Source of the DNA: Orbus sasakiae
GTDB lineage: Bacteria > Pseudomonadota > Gammaproteobacteria > Enterobacterales > Orbaceae
DNA: 64,000 nt
Direction of reading: 5' to 3'
Assembly: GCF_039542345.1 (NCBI RefSeq)
Contig: NZ_BAABHY010000006.1
Coordinates: forward strand, 62,001-126,000
Positions 24,452 through 34,094 of the stretch are shown in pieces. Numbering within the stretch: position 1 is the stretch's first letter; the number at the start of each line of letters is the position of its first letter. The notes below the pieces were generated by a model that was given only the letters and a program-made list of their open reading frames with translations, did no database searches and was not told where the DNA came from. A program made the translations under genes and the position numbers.

Positions 24452-25846
24452 ATGACAAATAACAATAATACTAGCCGTGCTCAAGTTGAGACGTTAAAAA
24501 TCGATGAATCGTTAGTCCCAAAGACGCAAGCACAGCGGACGGTGAGTCCCATTGCTTACGCGTTTATGTGGATTGGTGATGGGGTCAATCTTGGTAATAT
24601 GACGTTAGGTGCCAGTTTAGTGGTTGCCGGACTTGCTACGATGAATATCATCCAAACGTTTGTGGCGGCAATTATTGCGATTTTAATTATCTCTATCGTC
24701 TTTACGTTAAATGATCGCTTAGGCTATCGAACCGGTATTCCTTATGTTGTTCAATTAAGAATGTCATTTGGTATTAAAGGGTCCGTTATTTCATCCTTAT
24801 TGCGAGGCATCCCCGGTATCGTTTGGTATGGTTTTCAAAGCTGGATCGGTGGTACGGCATTAAATGAAATCATTAAAGTCTTATCGGGTGGTGCATTTGA
24901 TAATATTTTTGTCTGTTTCGTGATTTTACAATTTGTACAAATTGCGCTTTCACTTTATGGTTTCCATGCGGTTAAGTGGGTTGAAATTCTGATCTCAATT
25001 GTCATTTTATTGGCACTGATTTACGTATTTGCGATTTTATTAATGAACCATAAAGAAGTCATTGCCCAAAAATGGGTACGCACTGAAGGCACATGGGGCC
25101 TACCATTCTTTGGATTTATTATGATATTTTTAGGTAACTATGCCGCGATTTTCTTAAGTGCAGCGGATTATTCACGTGAACTTAAATCAGGCATCAGCAA
25201 TCGTAAAAGAGGACTGCTTTATTTTGTGCCGATTGTTATTGCTTACGGTTTCGTTCTGACTATTGGTGCCATGTTAGCGTCTGCAACCGGTAATTCAAAT
25301 CCTGTAAAAGCGTTTGCGATCGTGGTTGAGAATGACTATATCACGGTTGCCGTATCGGCATTTATCGTATTAGGCGCAATTGCGGTGAACATGGTTGCAA
25401 ACATTATTCCGCCAGCTTATGTGATAACGTTATTAACCAAAGTCAAATATAAGCCCGCTGTCACCATCACTGGGTTATTAGCCATCGCCTCTTTCCCTTG
25501 GGTGTTAGTGCAAGACTCATCAGCTAAAGGATTGGGTTTATTTATTCTCATCTATTCTGCTTTTTTAGGGCCGATTGTTGCCATTTTATTAGTCGAATAT
25601 TACATTTTGCGTAAACAGATAGTGGATGTAATGGAGTTATATAATGAAAAAGGACAGTTTACTGGTTTTAATAAAGCCGCCATTATTGCCATGCTAATTG
25701 GTGCGGGCGCCGCATTTTGTGAAGTGAGCTTATCTTGGGTTATTGGCTTTTTTGTGGGTGGCATTAGCTACCTGATTTTAACGAAATATGCTTTTAAAGA
25801 TTCGCCTTTCCGTAAAGGCACGATATTTGATACCAAGTCAAAATAG
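24452..25846 (+). CDS. NCS1-family allantoin permease
   Basis: A 464-aa permease with twelve predicted transmembrane helices of the nucleobase:cation symporter-1 family. Marks include the N-terminal FMWIGDGVNLGNMTLGASLV, SFGIKGSVISSLLRGIPGIVWYGFQSWIGG and FLGNYAAIFLSAADYSRELK. It resembles E. coli AllW (YbbW) and Bacillus PucI. It lies 124 bp after allB, so allantoin is the likely substrate. GGAAAAGAG precedes the ATG. The N-terminal 30 residues are polar and cytoplasmic. Confidence 0.88.
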   Translation: MTNNNNTSRAQVETLKIDESLVPKTQAQRTVSPIAYAFMWIGDGVNLGNMTLGASLVVAGLATMNIIQTFVAAIIAILIISIVFTLNDRLGYRTGIPYVVQLRMSFGIKGSVISSLLRGIPGIVWYGFQSWIGGTALNEIIKVLSGGAFDNIFVCFVILQFVQIALSLYGFHAVKWVEILISIVILLALIYVFAILLMNHKEVIAQKWVRTEGTWGLPFFGFIMIFLGNYAAIFLSAADYSRELKSGISNRKRGLLYFVPIVIAYGFVLTIGAMLASATGNSNPVKAFAIVVENDYITVAVSAFIVLGAIAVNMVANIIPPAYVITLLTKVKYKPAVTITGLLAIASFPWVLVQDSSAKGLGLFILIYSAFLGPIVAILLVEYYILRKQIVDVMELYNEKGQFTGFNKAAIIAMLIGAGAAFCEVSLSWVIGFFVGGISYLILTKYAFKDSPFRKGTIFDTKSK

Positions 25847-25969
25847 TTTTAATTGACTGCTATAAATCAATTTTATTGAAACAGAGTACCTATTTAGCGT
25901 CATTAATGGGTACTCATTCACTAAGATTACTATGATTAATCTATTATTTGTTTAAGATTGAGAATATAA

Positions 25970-27244
25970 ATGAAACTATTGGTCAGCTCACCACTGCTCT
26001 ATTGGAAAAAGCTCATCTTTATTCTAACGGCTGGTTGGGCAATCATTTTTGTTTATCGCGCCTTATTAGTCCCCATTTATCCTGTTATTAGTCAATATTT
26101 TGGTGGTGTCACCAATGCGCAGTTAGGTTACATTTCCAGTTGTTATTTTCTTGGCTATGTTTGTATGCAAATCCCGTCGGGTTTATTAGTTGATAAAGTC
26201 GGGCGTAAGCAGATATTAATCCCCAGTTTTATGATTTTTGCCGTCGGCGCAGCAACGGTTGCTTTATCATCTTCTTTGTTTACGGTTTATGTTGGCAGCT
26301 TAATTGCGGGTATCGGATGCGGTACATTTTATGGTGTGGCGTATTCATTTACGGCGCAATATGTACCAGCAAGCAAAAAAAGTTTAGCAACCGCTATCGT
26401 CAATAGTGGTATTGCAATTGGTAGCAGTTTTGGGCTGATTTCATCGAGTTTTTTAGTGGGTCGCGGATTCTTGCCGTGGCAATATCTGATCATGATTGTG
26501 ATTGGGTTCATTTTGATCATGATGTTTATTTTTCATCGGTTTATTTTGTCTGAAATCAAATTATCCAATGAGAGCACATCGGTTGATACGAAAAGCCCTG
26601 CAGAATTAACATCAACAGCCAGCGCGACGCCACAAGTGGAAATGAGTTTACTGCGCTCACTGTGCCGTCCCCAGATGATAGCAGCCTATATCCTTTATTT
26701 TTCAACACTATACACGTATTATTTGATCGACACTTGGTTACCCAATTTTTTAGAGGTTGAAAAAGGGGTGAAAGCAACATCAGTGGGCTTTATGTCATCC
26801 TTAGCCTTTTTTTCCGCTATCCCAGGAGCGCTATTTTTTAGTTATATTGCTGATGTCTTTTTCAAGAAAAAAATCCAGATTATTATTGCGTTAGAAGTAT
26901 TGGCTGCACTGTGTTTATTTATGGCGGTTTATAGCGTTAATACAACTGTGATCGCCATTAGCATCATTGCTTATGGTTTTTTTGGTAAGTTGGTGGTTGA
27001 GCCGATTATTATTGCTTGGCTCGGTCAGTTTGCTTCACTAAAACGCTTAGCCACAACCTATGGTGTATTTAACTTTTTTGGGATGTCTTCTGCGGTTATC
27101 GTGCCATCGTTGACAGGGTATATTTCAGATATTATGCACAGTAAAAGTTATGCATTTTATTTAGCCATCACGATCACCTTAACCGGAACATTGATCTTTT
27201 ATTTGATCACCAAATCTACTGGTGATTTAAAAAAGTCTAACTAA
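25970..27244 (+). CDS. MFS transporter in the allantoin locus
   Basis: A 424-aa major-facilitator protein with twelve helices. The loop 2-3 motif is GLLVDKVGRKQILIP, and a polar loop of about 40 residues (SNESTSVDTKSPAELTSTA) separates the two halves. It starts 124 bp after the permease gene in the same direction and ends at a good terminator. The substrate may be a purine-breakdown product such as allantoate or ureidoglycolate, by position only; no downstream enzymes (allC, allD) are present here. Confidence 0.85.
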   Translation: MKLLVSSPLLYWKKLIFILTAGWAIIFVYRALLVPIYPVISQYFGGVTNAQLGYISSCYFLGYVCMQIPSGLLVDKVGRKQILIPSFMIFAVGAATVALSSSLFTVYVGSLIAGIGCGTFYGVAYSFTAQYVPASKKSLATAIVNSGIAIGSSFGLISSSFLVGRGFLPWQYLIMIVIGFILIMMFIFHRFILSEIKLSNESTSVDTKSPAELTSTASATPQVEMSLLRSLCRPQMIAAYILYFSTLYTYYLIDTWLPNFLEVEKGVKATSVGFMSSLAFFSAIPGALFFSYIADVFFKKKIQIIIALEVLAALCLFMAVYSVNTTVIAISIIAYGFFGKLVVEPIIIAWLGQFASLKRLATTYGVFNFFGMSSAVIVPSLTGYISDIMHSKSYAFYLAITITLTGTLIFYLITKSTGDLKKSN

Positions 27245-27261
27245 TTGTTCTATTATCTGAT

Positions 27262-27293
27262 AAGCCCTCAAACAGGTGTTTAAGGGCTTTTTA
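27262..27293 (+). terminator. terminator of the allantoin operon
   Basis: AAGCCCT (27262-27268) pairs with AGGGCTT (27283-27289), followed by TTTTA; further A-T pairs extend the stem. It is 18 bp after the MFS stop. Confidence 0.85.
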
Positions 27294-27308
27294 CTGACAC
27301 AACGAGCT

Positions 27309-27944
27309 TTATTCAGCAGCAACCGTAAAACGTTGTTGTACATGTTTTGCCGCTTCGGCTTCATCAATCATGGCGATGGCATAATCCGCGTAACTAATTT
27401 GACTTTGCCCTTGGCTATTTAGCAGTAGTGTATCGCCACCCGTAAGGTAATGTCCTGTTCTAACCCCGTCAGCAATAAACTCAGCAGCAGGACTTAAATA
27501 AGTCCACTGCACATCATCACGTTTTTTTAATGCATCAAACGCGATTGCCATACTTGAGGCTAGTGGCTTATATTCATCGGGAAAACCATCAGAATCGAGT
27601 AAACGTAATGTGTGTGCATCATCAACATATAAGCTACTTGCACCACCCACCACCAATAATCGGTTAGGTTTATGGCTGAGTAGATCGGCAAGATGTTTTA
27701 AACTGGTTTGATGAAGTGGTAATGATTCAGGGGCCCAAGTTCCAAATGCATCGATAATGACATCATAGTCTTTTAGATCGTTGTAACTTAATTGAAATAA
27801 ATCTTTGATCACAACATGTGCTTTTTTGTTAACTGCTTGGTTTTCTCTACGCATCATCGCGGTTACGTCATGGCCTCGGCTTAGTGCTTCGTTGACTAAA
27901 AACAGGCCCGCTTTACCGTTTGCGCCAATGATTGCAATTTTCAT
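27309..27944 (-). CDS. NAD(P)-binding Rossmann-fold protein (atypical SDR, YwnB-like)
   Basis: A 211-aa atypical short-chain dehydrogenase-like protein. The nucleotide motif is IAIIGANGKAGLFLVNEALSRGHDVTAMMR, and LSPAAEFIADG plus GDTLLLNSQGQSQISYADYAIAMIDE fit the NmrA/YwnB/BVR-B group. It has no clear Tyr-x3-Lys catalytic pair. It is divergent from an HxlR regulator, a frequent pairing for redox- or quinone-responsive enzymes. The reaction is unknown. Confidence 0.88.
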   Translation of the reverse strand: MKIAIIGANGKAGLFLVNEALSRGHDVTAMMRRENQAVNKKAHVVIKDLFQLSYNDLKDYDVIIDAFGTWAPESLPLHQTSLKHLADLLSHKPNRLLVVGGASSLYVDDAHTLRLLDSDGFPDEYKPLASSMAIAFDALKKRDDVQWTYLSPAAEFIADGVRTGHYLTGGDTLLLNSQGQSQISYADYAIAMIDEAEAAKHVQQRFTVAAE

Positions 27945-28043
27945 CTGTAATTCCTCTTATGTTGGGTTGATTAAATACGATTTAACGTTATACTCAGCTT
28001 AATCTTGTCAGTATCTATTGTAAAGTAGGTACCCATTAGTACT

Positions 28044-28065
28044 ATAGTTTCCTATTAGAAACTAT
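28044..28065. promoter_or_regulatory. inverted repeat, probable HxlR operator
   Basis: ATAGTTTC (28044-28051), 6 nt and GAAACTAT (28058-28065): a perfect 8-bp inverted repeat directly upstream of the HxlR gene and in the divergent promoter region. HxlR dimers bind such sites. Confidence 0.6.
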
Positions 28066-28088
28066 TATTGATTTTAAAGAGGTTAGTG

Positions 28089-28421
28089 ATGTTACAACAA
28101 AATGAAAAACTGCCTGCGTGTCCCGTGGAAATGACATTGATGTTGATGGGGGACAAATGGAAAGTGTTAATTGTGCGTGATTTGCTAACGGGGACTAAAC
28201 GATTTGGTGAACTCAAAAAATCATTAAATGGCATTTCACAAAAAGTGTTAACCCAGCATCTTCGAATCATGGAAGAAAATGGCTTAGTCAGTCGTAAAGT
28301 GTATGCTCAAATTCCCCCTAAAGTCGAATACAGTTTAACCGATGTTGGAGTAAGTTTAAAAAACGTACACGATGCAATGTGCCAATGGGGTGAGCAGTAT
28401 AAACAGCAATTTGGCTGCTAG
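28089..28421 (+). CDS. HxlR-family transcriptional regulator
   Basis: A 110-aa winged-helix regulator starting MLQQNEKLPACPVEMTLMLMGDKWKVLIVRDLL; Cys11 is the usual N-terminal HxlR cysteine, which senses oxidants or quinones in relatives. The recognition region is KRFGELKKSLNGISQKVLTQHLRIMEENGLVSRK. I chose ATG 28089, preceded by AGAGG, over an in-frame TTG at 28068. It is divergent from the Rossmann-fold enzyme at 27309-27944 and likely controls it. Confidence 0.9.
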   Translation: MLQQNEKLPACPVEMTLMLMGDKWKVLIVRDLLTGTKRFGELKKSLNGISQKVLTQHLRIMEENGLVSRKVYAQIPPKVEYSLTDVGVSLKNVHDAMCQWGEQYKQQFGC

Positions 28422-28642
28422 GACGGATAACTCAACCGATAGTATATAAATCAGACACGATATGTCGAATTATATACAAATCAATGCATTTCATACTTAT
28501 TTTTTGAAATTTATACATGATTTGTGTAACATGTGCCTCTCTATAATAATAGATAATCTGGCAATGTGTTTAGCGGTATGTTATTTATGCAAAACGCTGA
28601 AACTTGTTACAAATCAATTAACTAAAATAGGAAAAAGAGACG

Positions 28643-29350
28643 ATGAAATTAAAACATATTGCAATTGTTACTGGATTAATGACGATGTCAGCGATGGCAT
28701 TAGCCGATAATACGGGTTTTTATATGGGTGGAAAACTGGGTGCTAGCATCATTCAATCAAAAGATGTGCAATCAAATGGCCACTTTTACGATGGGCAAGG
28801 TTATGATTACAGTTCAGCTAAAGATAAAAATAAAACTGTTTTCAATATTGGTTTAAATGCAGGCTATGACTTTAATGTTATTTATGGTGTTCCAGTTCGA
28901 ACTGAACTTGATTACACATATCGTACTAATGCGGATATTACCACATCGGATTATGTTTTTTCATCAATGCCGGCTCCTGGAGGTGGTGTTAGTGAAGGTG
29001 GGGAATACGATTCATACTCGTTTAAAGTGAAACAATCAACATTGATGGTAAATAGTTATTATGATTTTTATAACAGCAGTGATTTTACACCATATGTTGG
29101 TGTTGGCTTAGGGATGGCATTTGTCAAATACAGTTCTGAAGATGAATCTTATTCAAAAACAAAATTTGCGTGGGCGGCGATGGCTGGCGTTAGCTATCAA
29201 GTTACCAGCAACTTAACTGCAAACCTTGAATATCGATACCTTGATAGTGGTAAAATTAAAGATGAGTCAAATGATGGTATTTGGTATGAAGAAAGCTCAG
29301 CAAAATTAAGCTCACATGATTTAACGATTGGTTTACGTTACGCATTCTAA
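28643..29350 (+). CDS. outer-membrane beta-barrel protein (OmpX/Ail-like or P44-type barrel)
   Basis: A 235-aa protein with a signal peptide (MKLKHIAIVTGLMTMSAMALAD). The mature part alternates hydrophobic and polar residues in strands with tyrosine-rich loops: GFYMGGKLGASIIQ, VFNIGLNAGYDFN, RTELDYTYRTN, FTPYVGVGLGMAFVKY, and the end HDLTIGLRYAF with a terminal Phe required for outer-membrane assembly. About eight strands fit. It is a single gene with an AGGAAAAAGAG ribosome site and its own terminator. The role (adhesion, porin, resistance) cannot be told. Confidence 0.85.
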   Translation: MKLKHIAIVTGLMTMSAMALADNTGFYMGGKLGASIIQSKDVQSNGHFYDGQGYDYSSAKDKNKTVFNIGLNAGYDFNVIYGVPVRTELDYTYRTNADITTSDYVFSSMPAPGGGVSEGGEYDSYSFKVKQSTLMVNSYYDFYNSSDFTPYVGVGLGMAFVKYSSEDESYSKTKFAWAAMAGVSYQVTSNLTANLEYRYLDSGKIKDESNDGIWYEESSAKLSSHDLTIGLRYAF

Positions 29351-29409
29351 TATCAACATCAATGAGATATATCGGGAACGTTATAACATCAATTACGTTC
29401 CTAATTCAG

Positions 29410-29451
29410 GCACTGTGTTTACTAAGCATTTAGTATTATCAGTGCTTTTTT
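29410..29451 (+). terminator. terminator of the outer-membrane protein gene
   Basis: GCACTG (29410-29415) pairs with CAGTGC (29440-29445); inside, TACTAA pairs with TTAGTA. Six T follow at once. A smaller hairpin GGAACGT/ACGTTCC lies upstream at 29375-29401. Confidence 0.75.
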
Positions 29452-29535
29452 ATGTGCACTATTTTTGTATTAAGAATAAAAAATTCACTTTCTAAAAATC
29501 AATAAACATTTAACAACTCAATAAGTTAAATTTTA

Positions 29536-30375
29536 CTAACGCGTCTCGCTAATAATCCGGTGAAGATGAATCAGTAAATAAAACTGCTCTTGTGATGATA
29601 AAGTGAGTTGATGTTGTTGTTGAATAAATCGTTCAATCGCTTCAACCACTGATTTTTCTAAGGTTAAATTGGCCGACATCTGTTGATATAATGATGTTGA
29701 TTTGTCATCATTAAAGGGATTGCGCTGAATAATACGTTTGGCAAAGTAATTGAGATGGGTTAAAAAGCGTGAATAAGAAAAGCTGTCCCGGTCAAAAATT
29801 AAATGGGTAGAACGGCTAATCACGGTTTCAATATTTTTAACTAACTGGCTGACTTGTAGGTGTTCTTCTTTAGGCGAATTAAGGGCTGCATTGACAAAAT
29901 GTAAGGCAATGGCAGATGCTTCGCTTTCTGGTAAACTCATCGCTAACCGTTCATTAATCAAATTAAGTGCAAACTTACCGATTTGATATTCATCTTTATA
30001 GCATTGGATCACATCGAGGTAGCTGAAGTTTTCATCTAAGTGACCGTCATAAAAACGTTTAACCATAAAAGCAATATGATCGGTGAGCGACAGATAAAGA
30101 GAGTCCATCACTGATAACTGATAGTGTTGCTGTGCATAAGCGACAATGTCGCGAACAATATGAAAGTAGGTTTCATCTAATTGATTGGCAAGATGGACAA
30201 AATCGAGCAAAAATTGTTTATCTTTTAGCAGAAAAATTTTTTCGACTTGCGATAGCTGCACATCATTGCCGATCGCTTGATTATAGCCAATCCCTTTGCC
30301 CATTAAAATGCACTCATTACCCAGTGAATCCACCGCAAGAATTAATGAGTTATTCATGACTTTAATGACCTGCAT
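29536..30375 (-). CDS. BglG/LicT-type transcriptional antiterminator
   Basis: A 279-aa RNA-binding regulator. The CAT RNA-binding domain is residues 1-58 (MQVIKVMNNSLILAVDSLGNECILMGKGIGY), followed by PRD1 (about 65-170, with DHIAFMVKR) and PRD2 (about 175-275), whose conserved histidines are phosphorylated by PTS proteins. It binds the RAT sequence in nascent RNA and stops the terminator from forming. AAGGAG precedes the ATG at 30375; longer starts are rejected. It is last in the beta-glucoside operon, after the 6-phospho-beta-glucosidase, and should act on the RAT at 33931-33959. Confidence 0.92.
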   Translation of the reverse strand: MQVIKVMNNSLILAVDSLGNECILMGKGIGYNQAIGNDVQLSQVEKIFLLKDKQFLLDFVHLANQLDETYFHIVRDIVAYAQQHYQLSVMDSLYLSLTDHIAFMVKRFYDGHLDENFSYLDVIQCYKDEYQIGKFALNLINERLAMSLPESEASAIALHFVNAALNSPKEEHLQVSQLVKNIETVISRSTHLIFDRDSFSYSRFLTHLNYFAKRIIQRNPFNDDKSTSLYQQMSANLTLEKSVVEAIERFIQQQHQLTLSSQEQFYLLIHLHRIISETR

Positions 30376-30540
30376 CGAGACTGACTCCTTATCCATAAAT
30401 CCGCACGAATGACGGATTGATTGATGAACATGCGGCAACATAGTATAAGGCATTTTAGTGTTCTCACTAAAATCCCTTTATGACTTCAATTCTGTGCTCA
30501 GTAATCTATCAGTGATATTGCGTACCGTGCAAAATCATAT

Positions 30541-31938
30541 TTAAAGTCCATGATTTTTAATCACATTTTGATACCAATAGAAGCTATCTTTTTTAATACG
30601 AGCCAGATCTTTAAGGTCATGATCATCGCGGTTAATATACACAAAACCATAACGTTTTTTAAATCCTTGATGTGAACTCAGCAGATCAATTGCCGACCAT
30701 GGACAATAACCAAACAATTCAACGCCATCTTCCATGGCATCATAACATGCTGCAATATGTTGTTGGATATAATCAATACGGTAATCATCATGAACTTTGT
30801 TGTCAGCCGTTAATTCATCAGGCGTGCCTAAACCGTTTTCAGTAATGATCATGGGGAGACGATATTGATGATAATATTCGTTTAAGACTAATCGTAAACC
30901 CATCGGATCAATTTGTGCACCATATTTTGATGACGGCAAGTGTGGGTTTTTCTCTATTTTAAAATAGCCATATAAATCAAAATCAATATCTTTCTCTTTG
31001 GTACCAATTGGATGGCTAGCATCTGCGGGTAGGTAGCTTGCAACCAATGTGCGATAATAATTAACAGCAATAAAGTCTGGCTTTGCTTGTTTGAGTATTT
31101 GTGCATCACTTGGCTCAGTATGTGGATAAATACCGCATTGCGTTAAATATGTTTTGTAGTAACCTGGATAATCACCAAAACAGTACATCTCTAGAGCATA
31201 ATTGGTTTTAAAGTTATCATTCATTTTTGCCGCCCAGACATCTTGCGGCTTATTGCTGCTTGGGTAGGTCATCGTTGATGATACAGCAGGCCCAATTAGA
31301 CTTCCTTTAATCATATCATGGCAATCGTTTGTTGCCATCGCATGCGCGACAAACATATTATAATCCATTTGTGCACGGACTTTTTCGACATTTTCAGGTT
31401 GAACATGATACATATTCATGCGTTCATTCACCCGAATCATTAAGTTCTGCTCATTATTGACTTGCCATTTTTTGACGCGGTCACCAAACGCACGATAACA
31501 GGTTTGTGCATAACGTCTAAATGCCTCAATACAGCGTCGATCTTGCCAACCATTGTATTTATCAACTAACGCAAACGGCAAATCAAAATGGTAGAGTGTC
31601 ACAAGGGGTTCAATATCATGTTCGATTAATAAATCGATCACATTATTGTAAAAATCGATACCCGCTGGGTTGATGTCACCATCACCATCAGGAATAATTC
31701 TGGCCCAAGAAATGGAAAAACGATACGCTTTTAAACCGAGTTCTTTAAATAATTTGATGTCATTGACATAATGGTGGTAAAAGTCACTGGCCACTTTACT
31801 ATCTGCTTGCATATGCGAGCGTTGAAATGAGTTATAATCGGCGACAGTCATGCCTTTGCCACCCTCATCCCAGCCCCCTTCAATTTGAAAAGCCGAAGAA
31901 GAGGCGCCCCATAAAAAATCGTGTGGAAATTTTTTCAT
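30541..31938 (-). CDS. 6-phospho-beta-glucosidase, GH1 family
   Basis: A 465-aa glycoside hydrolase family 1 enzyme that cleaves imported phospho-beta-glucosides. The family N-terminal signature FLWGASSSAFQIEGGW is present, the acid/base Glu is in VNNEQN (NEQN variant), and the nucleophile Glu is in ITENGLG. The phosphate-binding loop near the end (SSHQGFKKRYGFVYINRD) supports a phospho-sugar substrate. It lies 12 bp after the PTS gene. Length matches BglA/BglB/AscB enzymes. Confidence 0.93.
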   Translation of the reverse strand: MKKFPHDFLWGASSSAFQIEGGWDEGGKGMTVADYNSFQRSHMQADSKVASDFYHHYVNDIKLFKELGLKAYRFSISWARIIPDGDGDINPAGIDFYNNVIDLLIEHDIEPLVTLYHFDLPFALVDKYNGWQDRRCIEAFRRYAQTCYRAFGDRVKKWQVNNEQNLMIRVNERMNMYHVQPENVEKVRAQMDYNMFVAHAMATNDCHDMIKGSLIGPAVSSTMTYPSSNKPQDVWAAKMNDNFKTNYALEMYCFGDYPGYYKTYLTQCGIYPHTEPSDAQILKQAKPDFIAVNYYRTLVASYLPADASHPIGTKEKDIDFDLYGYFKIEKNPHLPSSKYGAQIDPMGLRLVLNEYYHQYRLPMIITENGLGTPDELTADNKVHDDYRIDYIQQHIAACYDAMEDGVELFGYCPWSAIDLLSSHQGFKKRYGFVYINRDDHDLKDLARIKKDSFYWYQNVIKNHGL

Positions 31939-31950
31939 TTTATCAAACCC

Positions 31951-33819
31951 CTATGCTTGTATTTGTAATAATTGGTTGTTGGTCTCAATTTGAGTCTGTG
32001 CCGTTGGTGCAATTGTTGCATATTGCTGTGAATTTACGACAATGATCGATGTTGTTAAATCATACCCAGCCTGTTTAATTTTTTCGATATCAAAGCTGAC
32101 AATTTTGGTGCCTTTTGTAATATGCTCGCCAGCTTTAACATGAGCGGTAAAATACTGCCCTTGTAAGTTAACCGTATCAATACCAATATGAATTAAAATT
32201 TCGATACCGCTGTCTAATTGCAAGCCGATGGCATGCAGTGTCGGGTAAAGAACGCTGACCGTACAATCTTCTGGAGCAACAATTTCCCCTTTATTTGGGA
32301 GTACCGCGATACCTTTACCCATTGCCCCAGAGGCAAACACATCATCTTTAACATCGGCTAAGGCAATCACTTTCCCACTGACCGGTGACATTAGTGCATG
32401 GTCAAGATCATGGGGGGGCTGTTTATCTGTCTCTTTTGGCTTATCGGCTTGTTTGTCATCATTTGGGATATCGGTAAAACCTAACACGACAGTCATAATA
32501 CATGCACCAAAAAAGGCGATAGCACAGCCAAGTAAGTAACAGACAAAGGCTTTGGTTCCCGCGTTAGCGTAGACAGGAATAGTTAATACACCTTGATTTG
32601 CAAAGGCTGTACCATAAGAGCCACCCCATCCCATTAGTCCACCACCGATGGCACCGCAAATTACCGCGTAGATCATCGGTTTTTTTAAACGTAAATTCGC
32701 GCCATAAATTGCCGGCTCGGTGATACCAAATAGTGCAGTAACGGTTGCTGATGCCGCAACGGTTTTTAAATTTTTGTTTTTAGTTTTAAAAAATACGCCC
32801 AACGCTGCGCCAGCTTGTGAAAAGTTAGCCGCGCCAGCAAAGGCGAGCAGATTTTGGCGACCAGTTTGTGCAACGTCATTAATCCCAATCGGAACAACCG
32901 CACGGTGGGCCCCAAAGATAACTAGCACACACCAGATACCGCCAATAAACGCACCAAGCAAAATAGGGCTAAAATCCATGATGTAGTAATAAATCCAATT
33001 GACGAACTCACCAATATAAATCCCAATAGGTCCGAACACAATTAATGTTAATGGCACCATCACCAGTAGTGACAGCGTTGGCACCATAATGATTTTGAGC
33101 ACTTCGGGCACATATTTATCAAAAAAGCGTTGGACATAACTTAAGATAAATACGGCAATAATAATGGGAATCACGCTTGAGACGTAATTGGCTTTTGTAA
33201 TGGTAATATTAAATAGGCTGATGGAGTTTTGTCCTAACATCAAGGCGACTAATGCTGGGTAACACAGCGTCGCCCCTAGAATCATCGCTATAAATTCATT
33301 GGTTTTAAACACCCTCGCTGATGCATAACCTAAAATGATTGGCATAAAATAAAATACGGCATCTGAGGCAGCATTTAAAATAATATAGGTATCACTTTTT
33401 TTGATATCTGTTGCATAAAACGAGGTACCCATCATCACGGCAACCGCAAGAATCCCTTTTAGCATACCAGAGGCAGCAATCGCGGGAATCATCGGGGTAA
33501 AGATGGCCGTAATCACGTTTAAAATGCGGGTACCTAAGGCCACTTTTTCTTGGCCTTGTGCATTATTGGCAAGGTCACCAAGTAGCGGCTGCAACGCTTC
33601 ATACACTTTGGTGACTTTATTGCCAAGTACGACTTGATATTGCCCATTACTCTCAACAACGGATATCACGCCTTCGGTTTGGAGTAATTTATCTTTGACA
33701 GCTTTGGATGTGTCAATGAGTTGAAAGCGTAAACGGGTAAAACAGTGTGTTAATCCGCGTACATTTTTTTTACCACCAACGAGCTCGAGTATCTGCGAGG
33801 CTATGCTTTGATAATCCAT
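31951..33819 (-). CDS. beta-glucoside PTS transporter EIIBCA
   Basis: A 622-aa PTS permease of the BglF type. EIIB comes first (residues 1-85, with the phospho-accepting Cys26 in RGLTHCFTRLRF). EIIC spans about 100-450 with ten hydrophobic segments and the substrate motif FGITEPAIYGANLR. The C-terminal EIIA (about 475-605) holds the phospho-His in GIEILIHIGIDTV. A linker rich in Lys and Asp joins C and A. It brings in and phosphorylates beta-glucosides. It is first in the operon, downstream of the RAT/terminator leader. Confidence 0.94.
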   Translation of the reverse strand: MDYQSIASQILELVGGKKNVRGLTHCFTRLRFQLIDTSKAVKDKLLQTEGVISVVESNGQYQVVLGNKVTKVYEALQPLLGDLANNAQGQEKVALGTRILNVITAIFTPMIPAIAASGMLKGILAVAVMMGTSFYATDIKKSDTYIILNAASDAVFYFMPIILGYASARVFKTNEFIAMILGATLCYPALVALMLGQNSISLFNITITKANYVSSVIPIIIAVFILSYVQRFFDKYVPEVLKIIMVPTLSLLVMVPLTLIVFGPIGIYIGEFVNWIYYYIMDFSPILLGAFIGGIWCVLVIFGAHRAVVPIGINDVAQTGRQNLLAFAGAANFSQAGAALGVFFKTKNKNLKTVAASATVTALFGITEPAIYGANLRLKKPMIYAVICGAIGGGLMGWGGSYGTAFANQGVLTIPVYANAGTKAFVCYLLGCAIAFFGACIMTVVLGFTDIPNDDKQADKPKETDKQPPHDLDHALMSPVSGKVIALADVKDDVFASGAMGKGIAVLPNKGEIVAPEDCTVSVLYPTLHAIGLQLDSGIEILIHIGIDTVNLQGQYFTAHVKAGEHITKGTKIVSFDIEKIKQAGYDLTTSIIVVNSQQYATIAPTAQTQIETNNQLLQIQA

Positions 33820-33863
33820 ACGCTATCCTTTTGTTAACTAAAATAATCGGAAAAATTATTTCC

Positions 33864-33936
33864 AAAAAAAAAGACCAAACGCGCTTAACGAGTTCATTGC
33901 TGATGCAATGAAAACCGGTTAAGTACATTCGATCTT
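33864..33936 (-). terminator. leader terminator of the beta-glucoside operon
   Basis: On the minus strand AAGATCGAA pairs fully (with G-T wobbles) with TTTGGTCTT, then CTTAAC with GTTAAG, then TTCATTGC with GCAATGAA; a run of T follows. The first arm overlaps the 3' end of the RAT, so the two structures exclude each other. Confidence 0.8.
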
Positions 33937-33959
33937 GCCTGCTATATCAGTAACACGTC
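33931..33959 (-). promoter_or_regulatory. ribonucleic antiterminator (RAT) for the BglG-type protein
   Basis: The minus strand holds GTGTTACTGATATAGCAGG followed by CAAGATC, which aligns with the RAT consensus (TGTTACTG, loop, CAGGCAAAACC). It lies 112-140 bp before the PTS start codon and overlaps the leader terminator by six bases, the standard BglG/LicT layout. Confidence 0.82.
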
Positions 33960-34094
33960 AAAATGTAACAAATATCAATTTTCAATAAAAATAACATGAT
34001 TTGAAATGTCAAACAAGCACAATTGAGGACTTGCAAAATATTTTTTTTAGATATATTTTTAAAAAAAGGCGGCTGCAATAAGGCAAGATCGTTT

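Noticed and set aside
28462..28710. 82-codon frame upstream of the outer-membrane protein
   Set aside because: It overlaps the start and signal peptide of the barrel gene and has no ribosome site; it is part of the promoter region.
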